DNA of 64,000 nt from Prauserella cavernicola (GCF_016595675.1 NZ_JAENJH010000011.1:62001-126000); one strand, 5' to 3'; positions 9,040 to 16,552 are shown, counted from the first letter of the stretch. The notes: generated by a model from the letters alone, not told the origin. Numbers and translations: made by a program.

Positions 9040-9927
9040 ATGCTGCTCGGTGACGGCGACGGGTTCGTCAGCTGCCTGTGCGGTGAGCGGCACTGGGGGC
9101 TGCACGGCGCGGCCGGTCTGCTGCTGACCGACCCAGGGCGCGGAGTGTTGCTCCAGCACCGCGCCGGCTGGACCCACCACGGCGAAACCTGGGCGCTTCC
9201 CGGCGGCGCGATCCGCTCCGACGAGACGCCCGCGCAGGCGGCGACCCGGGAGACGGAAGAGGAGACCGCGGTACCCGCGTGCTCGGTACGCCTGCTCGCC
9301 GCGCGCGCCGAGGACCACGGCAGCTGGAGCTACACCACCGTGCTCGCCACCGTCCGCGACGCCGTGCTCCCGCGCGTCGCCAACGCCGAGAGCACCGCGC
9401 TGGACTGGGTCGATCCCGCCGAGGTGGAGAACTACCCGCTGCACCGCAACTTCGCGGCCGCGTGGCCGAGCCTGCGCGCACAGCTCGACCGCGAGCTGGT
9501 GTTCGTGGTGGACGGGGCCAACGTGGTGGGCTCGCGACCGGACGGCTGGTGGCGGGACCGGGCGGGCGCGGCGGTGCGGCTGCGCGACCGGCTCGCGGTG
9601 CTCACCCGCACCGGCGTCGAGACGGCGGACCTCGATCTCGAGCACGAGGGCCGGTGGCTGTGGTGGCCGAGGATCGTGCTCGTCGTCGAGGGCAAGGCGA
9701 AGCGGACGGAGGCGAGTGCCGCCGTCGAGGTGGTGTCCGCCGAGCACGACGGCGACAGTGCGATCGTCGCGACCACGGCCGCGTTGCGCCGCGAGCGCCC
9801 TCGCGACCACGTCGTCGTGGTGACCGCGGACCGGCTGCTCGGGCAACGCGTGCGCGCGGAGGGCGCCGCCCTCGTCGCGCCATCGGCGCTGCTGGGACTG
9901 CTCGACGCGTGTGAGGCCGCGTCCTAG
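9040..9927 (+). CDS. NUDIX hydrolase fused to an NYN/PIN-like nuclease domain
   Basis: 295-residue two-domain protein. Residues about 20-135 form a NUDIX domain with a full Nudix box (G-x5-E-x7-RE-x2-EE) spelled GAIRSDETPAQAATRETEEE. Residues about 150-290 open with ELVFVVDGANVVGSRPDGWW and contain later acidic clusters (EHDGDSAIV, VVVVTADRLL), the pattern of NYN/YacP-type PIN-fold RNases. The fusion suggests hydrolysis of nucleoside diphosphate-linked compounds coupled to RNA cleavage, for example on a capped RNA. ATG 9040 lies 6 nt after TAGGCT (9028-9033), whose TAG is the kinase stop, so a leaderless transcript is likely. The stop overlaps the convergent gene's stop by a few bases. Confidence 0.85.
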   Translation: MLLGDGDGFVSCLCGERHWGLHGAAGLLLTDPGRGVLLQHRAGWTHHGETWALPGGAIRSDETPAQAATRETEEETAVPACSVRLLAARAEDHGSWSYTTVLATVRDAVLPRVANAESTALDWVDPAEVENYPLHRNFAAAWPSLRAQLDRELVFVVDGANVVGSRPDGWWRDRAGAAVRLRDRLAVLTRTGVETADLDLEHEGRWLWWPRIVLVVEGKAKRTEASAAVEVVSAEHDGDSAIVATTAALRRERPRDHVVVVTADRLLGQRVRAEGAALVAPSALLGLLDACEAAS

Positions 9928-10463
9928 ACCTGGGCGCCGTTGGTCGGATCCGCGCCGTCGGGCGGACCCTGCTTCACCCGCAGCAAGAGCAACGCGATGC
10001 CGGTGGCCAGCGCCAGCATGCCGAGCGGCGTGCCCAGGGTGGCGGTGAGCCCGATCAGCCCGGGAGCGATGAGCAGCAGCAGGCCCACCACGAAGAACAG
10101 CAACACCACGAACGCGCCCTTGCGCGGCTTCGGCAGGGGAGGCGGCTCCGGTGGCACGTAGTGCTCGTCGTCGCTCGCCGGGTCGGGGCCGAGCATCGTC
10201 TCGTCCCAGCCCGAGCCGCCCTCGCGCCAGCCGCCGCCCGCGGGCGCGGGGTCGTCGGTCTGGGGCCTGCGCGGCTCCGGCTCCGGGGCGGCCTCCGCGC
10301 GCTCGGCTGCGGCGTCGGTCTTCGGTTCCGGATCCGGATCCGAGCGAGGACCCGGACTGCCCGCCGTCTCCAGGCCGAAGCCCTCGGCGCGCAGGTCGGC
10401 GATGATCTCCTCGAAGGTCGCGTCGACGTCCTCCGGACCGTCCGACCCTGCAGTTCTGCTCAC
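9924..10463 (-). CDS. Hypothetical membrane protein with acidic Pro-rich N-terminus
   Basis: 179-residue protein. The first 110 residues are acidic and Pro/Glu-rich and probably disordered. Two adjacent hydrophobic segments follow (about 118-137 and 143-162, separated by a TLGTPLGML turn), then a short polar tail. This gives a small membrane hairpin with a long cytoplasmic N-terminus. GTG 10461-10463 overlaps the esterase stop by 4 nt, so the two are co-translated. The stop codon overlaps that of the convergent NUDIX gene. No domain of known function is recognisable. Confidence 0.75.
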   Translation of the reverse strand: MSRTAGSDGPEDVDATFEEIIADLRAEGFGLETAGSPGPRSDPDPEPKTDAAAERAEAAPEPEPRRPQTDDPAPAGGGWREGGSGWDETMLGPDPASDDEHYVPPEPPPLPKPRKGAFVVLLFFVVGLLLLIAPGLIGLTATLGTPLGMLALATGIALLLLRVKQGPPDGADPTNGAQV

Positions 10464-11221
10464 CGGGCACCCACCTGCCTGACCTCGCGGACGAACTCCG
10501 CGCTGCGTTCGAAGATCAACGGCGCGTCGTTGTCGAGCGTCGCCACGTGGTAACTGTCGCGCAGCGGCACGTCGACGAGCTCGACGCTGCGCACCCCTCG
10601 CGCGACGACCTCGGAGTTGACCGGCTCCACGATGTGGTCAACGACCGAGTGCAGCAGCAGAAGCGGCTGCGTCACCAGGGAAAGGTCGGCGCGCACGAGC
10701 TTCCAGAGCCTGCGCAGGCTCTCGGCCGCCCGCACCGGGGTCCGATCGTAGGCCAGTTCGGTGACGCCGGGCTTCTTGATGTCCCCGCCGAGCCCCTTCA
10801 CCGAGGGCAGTACGGGGGCGAGGACCGGCAGGAACTTGGCGTCGAGGCGCCGGGTCAGCACCGACGGGTTCACCAGCGCGAGCCCGGCGACGGCGTCGCC
10901 GCGCCGTTGGGCCAGCCGCAGCGCGAGCGTGCCGCCCATCGACTGGCCGAAGACGAACACCGACTCGCAGCGCCGGCTCAGCGCCGTGAACTCGGCGTCG
11001 ACGCAGTCGTACCAGTCTGTCCACCGCGTCCGGTTGCACTCCTGCCAGGTGGTGCCGTGGCCGGGCAGCCGGGGGCAGCTGACCGTGAGGCCCCGCCCGG
11101 CGAGGAACTCGCCCCACGGCCGCATGCTGGCCGGGTTGCCGGTGAAACCGTGACACAAGAGCACGCCGACCTCGGTCGAGTCGGTGTGCGAGAACGGCTC
11201 AGCGCCGGCGAGCACAGGCAT
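10460..11221 (-). CDS. Alpha/beta hydrolase, carboxylesterase/monoacylglycerol lipase type
   Basis: 253-residue serine hydrolase. An oxyanion-region CHGFTG follows the first strand, the nucleophile elbow is GQSMGG with Ser94, an Asp is expected in the HSVVDHIV segment, and a His in DSYHVATLD. This architecture matches Est30-like carboxylesterases that act on short esters or monoacylglycerols. Start choice: ATG 11219-11221 has AGGGAGG about 10 nt upstream and leaves the first strand near residue 18; an ATG 12 codons further upstream is possible. It is the first gene of a two-gene operon with the membrane protein downstream. Confidence 0.88.
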   Translation of the reverse strand: MPVLAGAEPFSHTDSTEVGVLLCHGFTGNPASMRPWGEFLAGRGLTVSCPRLPGHGTTWQECNRTRWTDWYDCVDAEFTALSRRCESVFVFGQSMGGTLALRLAQRRGDAVAGLALVNPSVLTRRLDAKFLPVLAPVLPSVKGLGGDIKKPGVTELAYDRTPVRAAESLRRLWKLVRADLSLVTQPLLLLHSVVDHIVEPVNSEVVARGVRSVELVDVPLRDSYHVATLDNDAPLIFERSAEFVREVRQVGAR

Positions 11222-11410
11222 GCCCGATCGCCCTCCCTGCGAGCTACGTGGTCCCATGTTCGCACGCGCGGCGGCCTCCGTGGAGGACCGGCCCGGCTGT
11301 GAGATCGATCGCGGCGCCAGGGCAAGCGGGTGTAGGCGGTTGTGCCACGGCACACACGGTTCGTAGGCTTTCCTGCGGCCGGGTGTGCACAGAAGGAGGG
11401 TCTGAACGCG

Positions 11411-12172
11411 GTGCTGTATCGCCTCATGAAGTACGTGCTGCTCGGTCCATTGCTGCGCCTGTTCTGGCCGACCAAGGTGACGGGCCTGGAGAACATCCCG
11501 GAGACCGGCGGCGCGATCGTCGCCAGCAACCATCTCGCCGTGGCCGACTCGTTCTTCATGCCGCTCTACGTGCACCGTCGCGTCACGTTCCCGGCGAAGC
11601 AGGAGTATTTCACCGAGCCCGGCATCAAGGGCAAGCTCAAGAAGTGGTTCTTCACCGGCGTCGGGCAGTTCCCGATCGACCGCTCCGGAGGCTCGGCGGC
11701 GCAGGCCGCGCTCGACACGGCCACCCGGCTCGTCCAGGAGGGCCGCCTGCTCGGCATCTACCCCGAGGGCACGCGCTCGCCCGACGGCAGGCTCTACAAG
11801 GGCAAGACCGGTGTGGCGCGCATCGCACTGGAGTCGCGGGCCCCGGTCATCCCGGTCGCGATGATCGGCACCGACGGCGTCAACCCCATCGGCTCCAAGA
11901 TGTGGCGGCCGCGCAGGCTCGAGATCCGCTTCGGCGCACCGCTGGACTTCTCGCGCTACGAGGGGCTCTCGGGCGATCGGTTCGTGGAACGCTCGATCAC
12001 CGACGAGATCATGTACGCGCTGATGGAGCTCTCCGGCCAGGAGTACGTCGACATCTACGCGGCCAAGGCCAAGGAGCTGCTCGCCGCCGAGGAGGCCGGC
12101 GTGCGGCCCGCCGTGCCGATGCAGGCGGACGCGCGCGACGCCACGCGGCTCCCGCAGAGCAAGGCAGGCTGA
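11411..12172 (+). CDS. 1-acylglycerol-3-phosphate acyltransferase family protein (PlsC-like, Rv2182c type)
   Basis: 253-residue membrane-associated acyltransferase that transfers an acyl chain to a glycerolipid precursor. The catalytic NHLAVADS (HX4D) motif lies near residue 44, GQFPIDR near 90, and the substrate-binding YPEGTRSPDG near 116, in the usual order. An N-terminal hydrophobic helix (MKYVLLGPLLRLFW) anchors it. GTG 11411 was chosen because AGGAGGG (11394-11400) precedes it by 10 nt; ATG 11426 is the alternative. It corresponds by position to mycobacterial Rv2182c and lies just upstream of the exoribonuclease gene, as there. Confidence 0.9.
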   Translation: MLYRLMKYVLLGPLLRLFWPTKVTGLENIPETGGAIVASNHLAVADSFFMPLYVHRRVTFPAKQEYFTEPGIKGKLKKWFFTGVGQFPIDRSGGSAAQAALDTATRLVQEGRLLGIYPEGTRSPDGRLYKGKTGVARIALESRAPVIPVAMIGTDGVNPIGSKMWRPRRLEIRFGAPLDFSRYEGLSGDRFVERSITDEIMYALMELSGQEYVDIYAAKAKELLAAEEAGVRPAVPMQADARDATRLPQSKAG

Positions 12173-12193
12173 GCCTTCGAGTACCGTGCTGCG

Positions 12194-12697
12194 GTGCGAT
12201 TCTTCTACGACACCGAGTTCATCGAGGACGGCGTGACGATCGACCTGGTGTCGATCGGTGTCGTGGACGCCGACGGCCGCGAGTACTACGCCGTCTCCAC
12301 CGAGTTCGATCCCGCGAAGGCGGGCCCGTGGGTGCGCGAGAACGTGCTGGACAAGCTGCCCTCGCCCGCGGACCCCGCGTGGCGCGGCCGTGAACAGATC
12401 CGCGCCGAGCTGCTCGACTTCTTCGGCACCCCGCCGGGTGGGATCGAGCTGTGGGCGTGGTTCGCCGCGTACGACCACGTCGCCCTCGCCCAGCTCTGGG
12501 GCCCGATGCCCGCGTTGCCGAGGCAGCTCCCGCGCTTCACCCACGACCTGCGCCAGCGCTGGGAGGACGTCGGTAAGCCGCGGCTGCCGTCGCCGCCGTC
12601 CGACGCTCACGACGCGCTCGCCGACGCGCGGCACAACCTCGAGCGCTGGAAAGTGATCGAACAGATCCGCAAGCGCAAGGGTTTCCCCGCGGCCTGA
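12194..12697 (+). CDS. 3'-5' exoribonuclease, DEDD fold (Rv2179c type)
   Basis: 167-residue protein that resembles the mycobacterial Rv2179c exoribonuclease, an RNase T-like member of the DnaQ/DEDDh fold. The first acidic pair is FFYDTEF (Asp6, Glu8). The middle motif is WAWFAAYDHVAL, and the last is SDAHDALADARHN, supplying His and Asp. Such enzymes trim 3' overhangs of RNA. GTG 12194 follows TACCGT (12182-12187) by 6 nt, a probable leaderless start, although the acyltransferase stop is only 21 nt upstream and read-through is also possible. A strong hairpin follows the stop. Confidence 0.87.
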   Translation: MRFFYDTEFIEDGVTIDLVSIGVVDADGREYYAVSTEFDPAKAGPWVRENVLDKLPSPADPAWRGREQIRAELLDFFGTPPGGIELWAWFAAYDHVALAQLWGPMPALPRQLPRFTHDLRQRWEDVGKPRLPSPPSDAHDALADARHNLERWKVIEQIRKRKGFPAA

Positions 12698-12698
12698 G

Positions 12699-12742
12699 CC
12701 GCCCGCGCCACCTCACGTCGTCGGGAGGTGGCCTGCGGGCGG
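12699..12742. terminator. Bidirectional terminator between exoribonuclease and DAHP synthase
   Basis: Two stacked perfect stems, 12699-12706 with 12735-12742 (8 bp) and 12708-12714 with 12725-12731 (7 bp), are separated by a small asymmetric internal loop, and a 10-nt apical loop completes the hairpin. It fills the gap between convergent genes and ends 4 nt before the DAHP synthase stop. Confidence 0.85.
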
Positions 12743-12746
12743 GTCC

Positions 12747-13838
12747 TCAGCGCGACGGGACCGCGGCGGCGAGCTCGTCGAGCAGCCCCTCGGTCGTGGA
12801 CCAGTCGACGCACGCGTCGGTGATGCTCTGGCCGTAGGTCAGCTCGTCGGCCTCGCCCAGCGTGAGGTCCTGGCGCCCACCCTCGAGGAAGCTCTCCAGC
12901 ATCAGCCCGGCGATGCCGCGCTCGCCGGAGCCGATGCGCCCGGCCAGCTCGCTCACCACACCGGCCTGGCGGTGGTGGTCCTTGCCGCTGTTGCCGTGGC
13001 TGGCGTCGACGATGACCCGCTCGGGCAGTCCGGCCTTGGCCAGCCGGGACAGCGTGTCGGCCACGGTCGCGGCGTCGTAGTTGGGTCCGCCGCTGCTGCC
13101 GCGCAGGATCACGTGGCAGTCCGGGTTGCCCGCCGTCGTGAACAGCGCCGCGAGCCCGTCGGAGTTGATGCCGGGGAACACGTGGCTCGCCGCGGCGGCG
13201 CGCGTCGCGTCCACGGCCACCTGCACGTCACCCTCGGTGGAGTTCTTGATCCCCACCGGCATCGACAGTGCGCTGCACAGCTGCCGGTGCACCTGGCTGG
13301 CCGCCGTCCGCGCGCCGATCGAGCCCCAGCTGACGATGTCGGAGATGAACTGCGGCGTGATCGGGTCGAGGAACTCGCAGCCGACCGGAAGTCCCAGCGC
13401 GGAGACGTCGAGCAGCAGCTGCCTGGCCAGGCGCAGCCCCTTGTTGACGGCGAAGCTGCCGTCGAGGTCGGGGTCGTTGATCAGGCCCTTCCAGCCGAGC
13501 GTGGTCCTGGGCTTCTCGAAGTACACGCGCATCACGATGTGGAGCTGGTCGCGGACCTTGTCGGCGTGCTCGGCGAGCCTGCGCGCGTAGTCGAGCGCGG
13601 CCTCGGGGTCGTGCACCGAACACGGACCGGCGACGACGAGCAGCCGGTCGTCGCGGCCGTCGAGGATGTCGATCGTGTCGGCGCGGCCCTGCGCGACGGT
13701 CTTGGCGACCGCGGCGTCCAGGGGATGTTCCTCGCGGAGCAGGGCGGGGGACAGCAGCGGGCTGACGTGCGTGGTGCGCTGTTCGTCGAGCTGCGCGGCG
13801 GGATCGGTGACGTCCGCGGGAGCTGCGCTGGGTGACAT
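12747..13838 (-). CDS. aroG: 3-deoxy-7-phosphoheptulonate (DAHP) synthase, class I (AroF/G/H type)
   Basis: 363-residue enzyme that condenses phosphoenolpyruvate and erythrose 4-phosphate, the first step of the shikimate pathway. It is of the E. coli AroG class: the conserved runs DDRLLVVAGPCSVHDPEA, MRVYFEKPRTTLGWKGLI, CEFLDPITPQ, GSIGARTAASQVHR, HVILRGSSGGPNY and DASHGNSGKDHHRQ are all present, including the metal-ligand Cys in GPCS and the catalytic KPRTT/GARTAASQ elements. A start at 13836-13838 is supported by AAGGAAG about 8 nt upstream. A leader peptide and alternative hairpins precede it, suggesting attenuation by aromatic amino acids. Mycobacteria carry a class II enzyme at the equivalent position. 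Confidence 0.95.
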   Translation of the reverse strand: MSPSAAPADVTDPAAQLDEQRTTHVSPLLSPALLREEHPLDAAVAKTVAQGRADTIDILDGRDDRLLVVAGPCSVHDPEAALDYARRLAEHADKVRDQLHIVMRVYFEKPRTTLGWKGLINDPDLDGSFAVNKGLRLARQLLLDVSALGLPVGCEFLDPITPQFISDIVSWGSIGARTAASQVHRQLCSALSMPVGIKNSTEGDVQVAVDATRAAAASHVFPGINSDGLAALFTTAGNPDCHVILRGSSGGPNYDAATVADTLSRLAKAGLPERVIVDASHGNSGKDHHRQAGVVSELAGRIGSGERGIAGLMLESFLEGGRQDLTLGEADELTYGQSITDACVDWSTTEGLLDELAAAVPSR

Positions 13839-13856
13839 GGGGTGGCTTCCTTTCCG

Positions 13857-13947
13857 CAAGCCGCCCCGAGTTCGAGCCGGCTTGGCATCCGGCTCGAGGT
13901 GGAGGTGGTCAGCGCACGGTGTCGCCGACCGGCCCACCCGGGGCCGG
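13857..13947 (-). promoter_or_regulatory. Candidate attenuator with mutually exclusive hairpins upstream of DAHP synthase
   Basis: Three inverted repeats lie between the leader peptide's aromatic codons and the DAHP synthase start. In transcript order they are a 7-bp stem with a 5-nt loop (13941-13947 with 13929-13935), a perfect 9-bp stem with an 8-nt loop (13889-13897 with 13872-13880), and a 7-bp stem (13878-13884 with 13857-13863) that shares bases with the second, so the two cannot coexist. The first hairpin starts shortly after the Tyr-Phe-Trp-Phe codons, where a stalled ribosome would mask it. This is attenuator-like; the regulatory logic is inferred. Confidence 0.6.
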
Positions 13948-14013
13948 CCTGCTAAACCAGAAATAACGACGCCGCGCGAGGGGGCGGGCGTCCGCGCTGG
14001 TGAACTCGTTCAC
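13909..14013 (-). CDS. Probable aromatic leader peptide (34 aa) of the DAHP synthase gene
   Basis: A 35-codon frame starting at GTG 14011-14013 and ending 70 bp before the DAHP synthase start encodes a peptide with the run RRRYFWF at residues 14-20: Tyr, Phe, Trp and Phe in four successive codons. These are the three end products of the pathway the downstream enzyme starts, which is very unlikely to be chance. A TAGTGT hexamer (complement of 14021-14026) lies 7 nt before the GTG, so the mRNA is probably leaderless. A second in-frame GTG (14020-14022) would add three residues. Ribosome stalling at the aromatic codons would act on the hairpins that follow. Confidence 0.65.
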   Translation of the reverse strand: MNEFTSADARPLARRRYFWFSRPAPGGPVGDTVR

Positions 14014-14020
14014 GGCGGTC

Positions 14021-14026
14021 ACACTA
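14021..14026 (-). promoter_or_regulatory. Predicted -10 of the DAHP synthase leader transcript
   Basis: The minus-strand hexamer TAGTGT fits the actinobacterial -10 consensus TANNNT. It stands 7 nt before the GTG of the aromatic leader peptide, the same geometry as at several other leaderless starts in this window. No clear -35 is visible. Confidence 0.5.
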
Positions 14027-14198
14027 CAGCCGCCCGCGGCGAATGCGGACCCGGGCACAGAAATCCGAGGCCATCCTTGACAGTGCGGTCGTGACCGGGG
14101 AGCCGATCCACCTGCACCGATCAAGTGGAAAACCGCTAGGCTGGCGGCGCCAAGTGTGACGAAAAACAAACGCAAGACAAACGCGGAGGTTTGATCTG

Positions 14199-15224
14199 AT
14201 GCGAGTCGGTGTGCTGACCGGTGGCGGGGACTGCCCCGGGCTCAACGCCGTCATCCGTGCGGTCGTGCTGAAGGGCATCGACGCGCACGGCTGGGAGTTC
14301 GTCGGCTTCCGCAACGGGTGGCAGGGACCGCTCACCGGCGAGAGCAGGCCGCTGGGCCGCGACGACGTCGAGGGCATCCTCACCCGCGGTGGCACGATTC
14401 TGGGGTCCTCCCGGACCAACCCCTACAAGGACGGCGGCGGTTCGGAGCGCATCAAGGAGGTGCTCGCCGAACAGGGTGTCGACGCGCTGGTCGCGATCGG
14501 TGGCGAGGACACCCTCGGCGTGGCCAAGCGGCTCACCGACGACGGCGTGAACGTGGTCGGTGTGCCCAAGACCATCGACAACGACCTCGGTGCCACCGAC
14601 TACACCTTCGGTTTCGACACCGCGGTGCACATCGCCACCGAGGCGATCGACCGGCTGCACACCACGGCGGAGTCGCACCACCGTGCGCTCGTCGTCGAGG
14701 TGATGGGCCGCCACGCGGGCTGGATCGCGCTGCACTCCGGCCTCGCCGGTGGCGCGAGCGTGATCCTGGTGCCGGAGCGGCCGTTCTCCGTGGAGCAGGT
14801 CGTCCAGTGGGTCGAGCGCCGGTTCGAGCGCGAGTACGCCCCGATCATCGTGGTGGCCGAGGGCGCGCTGCCCGAGGGCGGCGCCGAACTGCTGCAGAGC
14901 GGCGAGAAGGACGCCTTCGGGCACGTCCGGCTCGGTGGTGTCGGCACGTGGCTCGCCGAGGAGATCGCGCAGCGCACGGGCAAGGAGTCGCGGGCCGTCG
15001 TGCTCGGGCACACCCAGCGCGGCGGGACGCCGACGGCCTACGACCGGGTGCTCGCCACGCGGTTCGGCCTGCACGCGGTGGACGCCGTCGCCGACGGCGA
15101 CTTCGGCGTGATGGTGGGGCTGCGCGGCACCGACATCGTGCGCGTCAAGCTCTCCGAGGCCACGGCCGAGCTCAAGACCGTGCCGCCGGAGCGCTACGCC
15201 GAGGCCGAGGTCTTCTTCGGCTGA
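14199..15224 (+). CDS. pfp: 6-phosphofructokinase, pyrophosphate-dependent type
   Basis: 341-residue enzyme interconverting fructose 6-phosphate and fructose 1,6-bisphosphate. The fold markers are all present: TGGGDCPGLN at 7-16, PKTIDND at 123-129 with catalytic Asp127, MGRHAGWIAL, and LGHTQRGGTP. Two residues decide the phosphoryl donor: Asp104 in GGEDT, where ATP enzymes have Gly104 (GGDGS), and Lys124, where ATP enzymes have Gly. This Asp104/Lys124 pair is the established signature of pyrophosphate-dependent enzymes such as that of Amycolatopsis methanolica, so the reaction is probably reversible and PPi-linked. ATG 14199 has a GGAGG site upstream, and TAGGCT occurs about 65 bp upstream (near 14138-14143) as a possible -10. 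Confidence 0.9.
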   Translation: MRVGVLTGGGDCPGLNAVIRAVVLKGIDAHGWEFVGFRNGWQGPLTGESRPLGRDDVEGILTRGGTILGSSRTNPYKDGGGSERIKEVLAEQGVDALVAIGGEDTLGVAKRLTDDGVNVVGVPKTIDNDLGATDYTFGFDTAVHIATEAIDRLHTTAESHHRALVVEVMGRHAGWIALHSGLAGGASVILVPERPFSVEQVVQWVERRFEREYAPIIVVAEGALPEGGAELLQSGEKDAFGHVRLGGVGTWLAEEIAQRTGKESRAVVLGHTQRGGTPTAYDRVLATRFGLHAVDAVADGDFGVMVGLRGTDIVRVKLSEATAELKTVPPERYAEAEVFFG

Positions 15225-15240
15225 GCACCGCGATCGCAGG

Positions 15241-15263
15241 CGGGCACGGCATTCCCGTGCCCG
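15241..15263. terminator. Hairpin terminator after phosphofructokinase
   Basis: Perfect 9-bp inverted repeat (15241-15249 with 15255-15263) with a 5-nt loop, 16 bp after the phosphofructokinase stop and 33 bp before the end of the convergent PH-domain gene. It probably acts in both directions. Confidence 0.8.
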
Positions 15264-15296
15264 TCGGCGATAGCGGCGTCCACATCGGACTTGCCG

Positions 15297-15749
15297 TCAG
15301 GGGAGCAGCCGGGCCAGTTCCCTGTCGAGGTCGCTGATCACGAAGGACTTTCCCGCTCGCGTGCGTACCCGCACGGCGGGACCCGGTTCGAGTACGAACG
15401 CCACCTCGCCGGCACCGAGCGGGCGGTAGCCGTAGCCGCGAAAGTCCCGCAGCGGCCGCACCTCGTCGAGTACCTCGACGCCGATGATGTCGGCTCTCGG
15501 GATCACCTTGCGGAAGACGGGTGCGACCTCGAGCACCACCCGCCGGTCGTCGACGTCGATGCGGTGCCGCACTCCCAGCATCAGCACCGGAATACCGAGC
15601 AGGACCACGGTCGCGATGACGGCGTCGAGCATCTCGTCGTCCCGCGTCATCCACACCGCCACGGTGAGCGCCACGCAGAGCGCGAGCGCCGCCAGCAGCA
15701 CTCGTCGCACGCGGGTGGACGGCGTCAGTGTGCGGCGGTACATGGTCAT
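15297..15749 (-). CDS. Small membrane protein with bacterial PH-like domain
   Basis: 150-residue protein. A basic N-terminus is followed by two transmembrane helices (about residues 17-34 and 42-58), then a beta-rich soluble domain with RHRIDVDDRRVVLEVAPVFRKVIPRADIIGVEVLDE, typical of the bacterial PH-like (bPH) domains fused to paired helices. The function of such proteins is not established. The ATG at 15747-15749 is used; ATG 15743 and GTG 15752 are close alternatives. It is divergent from the DUF2461 gene with only a 71-bp gap and appears to be transcribed alone. Confidence 0.75.
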   Translation of the reverse strand: MTMYRRTLTPSTRVRRVLLAALALCVALTVAVWMTRDDEMLDAVIATVVLLGIPVLMLGVRHRIDVDDRRVVLEVAPVFRKVIPRADIIGVEVLDEVRPLRDFRGYGYRPLGAGEVAFVLEPGPAVRVRTRAGKSFVISDLDRELARLLP

Positions 15750-15820
15750 CACTCTAGAGATGGCTCGCCACCACGGGTCGCCGCCGAGGGGCTGTCGTAG
15801 GGCTGTCCTAGGGTTGGCGC

Positions 15821-16486
15821 ATGCGGTTCGGGGGTTTCGGCGAGTACGCGATCGACTTCTACGACGGCCTGGTGGTGGACAACTCCAAGCCCTACTGGGA
15901 CGCCAACGTCGCGACGTACAAGTCCGACGTGCGCGCACCGATGGAGGCGATGCTGGCGGAGCTGGCGCCCGAGTTCGGCGAGGGTTTCGGCGAGGGCAAG
16001 GTGTTCCGCCCCTACCGCGACGTGCGCTTCGCTAAGGACAAGACGCCGTACAAGACCCACTGCGGCGGCGTGATCGAACAGGGCAGGGGTGGCGGCGCCT
16101 ACTACGTCGAGGTGGGCCCCGACGGGCTGCGGGTGGGCGGCGGCTGCTTCCACCTCGCCGCCGACCAGCTCGCCCGGTACCGCCAGGCCGTCGACACCGA
16201 GATCCACGGCGCGGCGCTGGAGCAGGTGCTCGCCACGCTCCGCCGGCAGGGCTGGGAGATCGCGGGCGACGCGCTGAAGACCAAGCCGCGCGGTTTCGAC
16301 GCCGACCATCCCCGGCTGGACCTGCTGCGGCACCGCTCGGTGTACGCGGTGCGCGTGTGGGAACCCGACGACGCGCTGCACGAGCGCACGTGCCTCGATC
16401 GGGTACGAAAGGCGTGGCGTCAGCTGCGCCCGTTCAACGAGTGGGCGCGCGACCACGTGGGCCCGAGCGAGCTCCCGCGGCGGTGA
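15821..16486 (+). CDS. DUF2461 family protein (TIGR02453)
   Basis: 221-residue protein of the widely conserved DUF2461 family, whose biochemical role is unknown. Family hallmarks are the N-terminal FY..L..DNSKPYWDAN element, the basic FRPYRDVRFAKDKTPYKTHCG motif, and a glycine-rich AYYVEVGPDGLRVGGGCF strand pair. It starts at ATG 15821, 6 nt after TAGGGT (15809-15814), so the transcript is probably leaderless. It lies between the PH-like membrane gene and pyruvate kinase, but has its own promoter and no visible operon partner. Confidence 0.87.
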   Translation: MRFGGFGEYAIDFYDGLVVDNSKPYWDANVATYKSDVRAPMEAMLAELAPEFGEGFGEGKVFRPYRDVRFAKDKTPYKTHCGGVIEQGRGGGAYYVEVGPDGLRVGGGCFHLAADQLARYRQAVDTEIHGAALEQVLATLRRQGWEIAGDALKTKPRGFDADHPRLDLLRHRSVYAVRVWEPDDALHERTCLDRVRKAWRQLRPFNEWARDHVGPSELPRR

Positions 16487-16552
16487 AGGAATCCTTAACG
16501 ATCTCGGGATCGGTACAGACGTGCGCGGAGTAAGGGACTAGGCTGCTCAGGT

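Noticed and set aside
13909-14175. Longer 88-codon version of the DAHP synthase leader frame
   Set aside because: The extra N-terminal sequence has no ribosome-binding site and lies upstream of the TAGTGT -10. The short form from GTG 14013 (or 14022) fits promoter and function better.
14199-15224. ATP-dependent phosphofructokinase PfkA
   Set aside because: Asp104 and Lys124 replace the glycines needed for ATP use.
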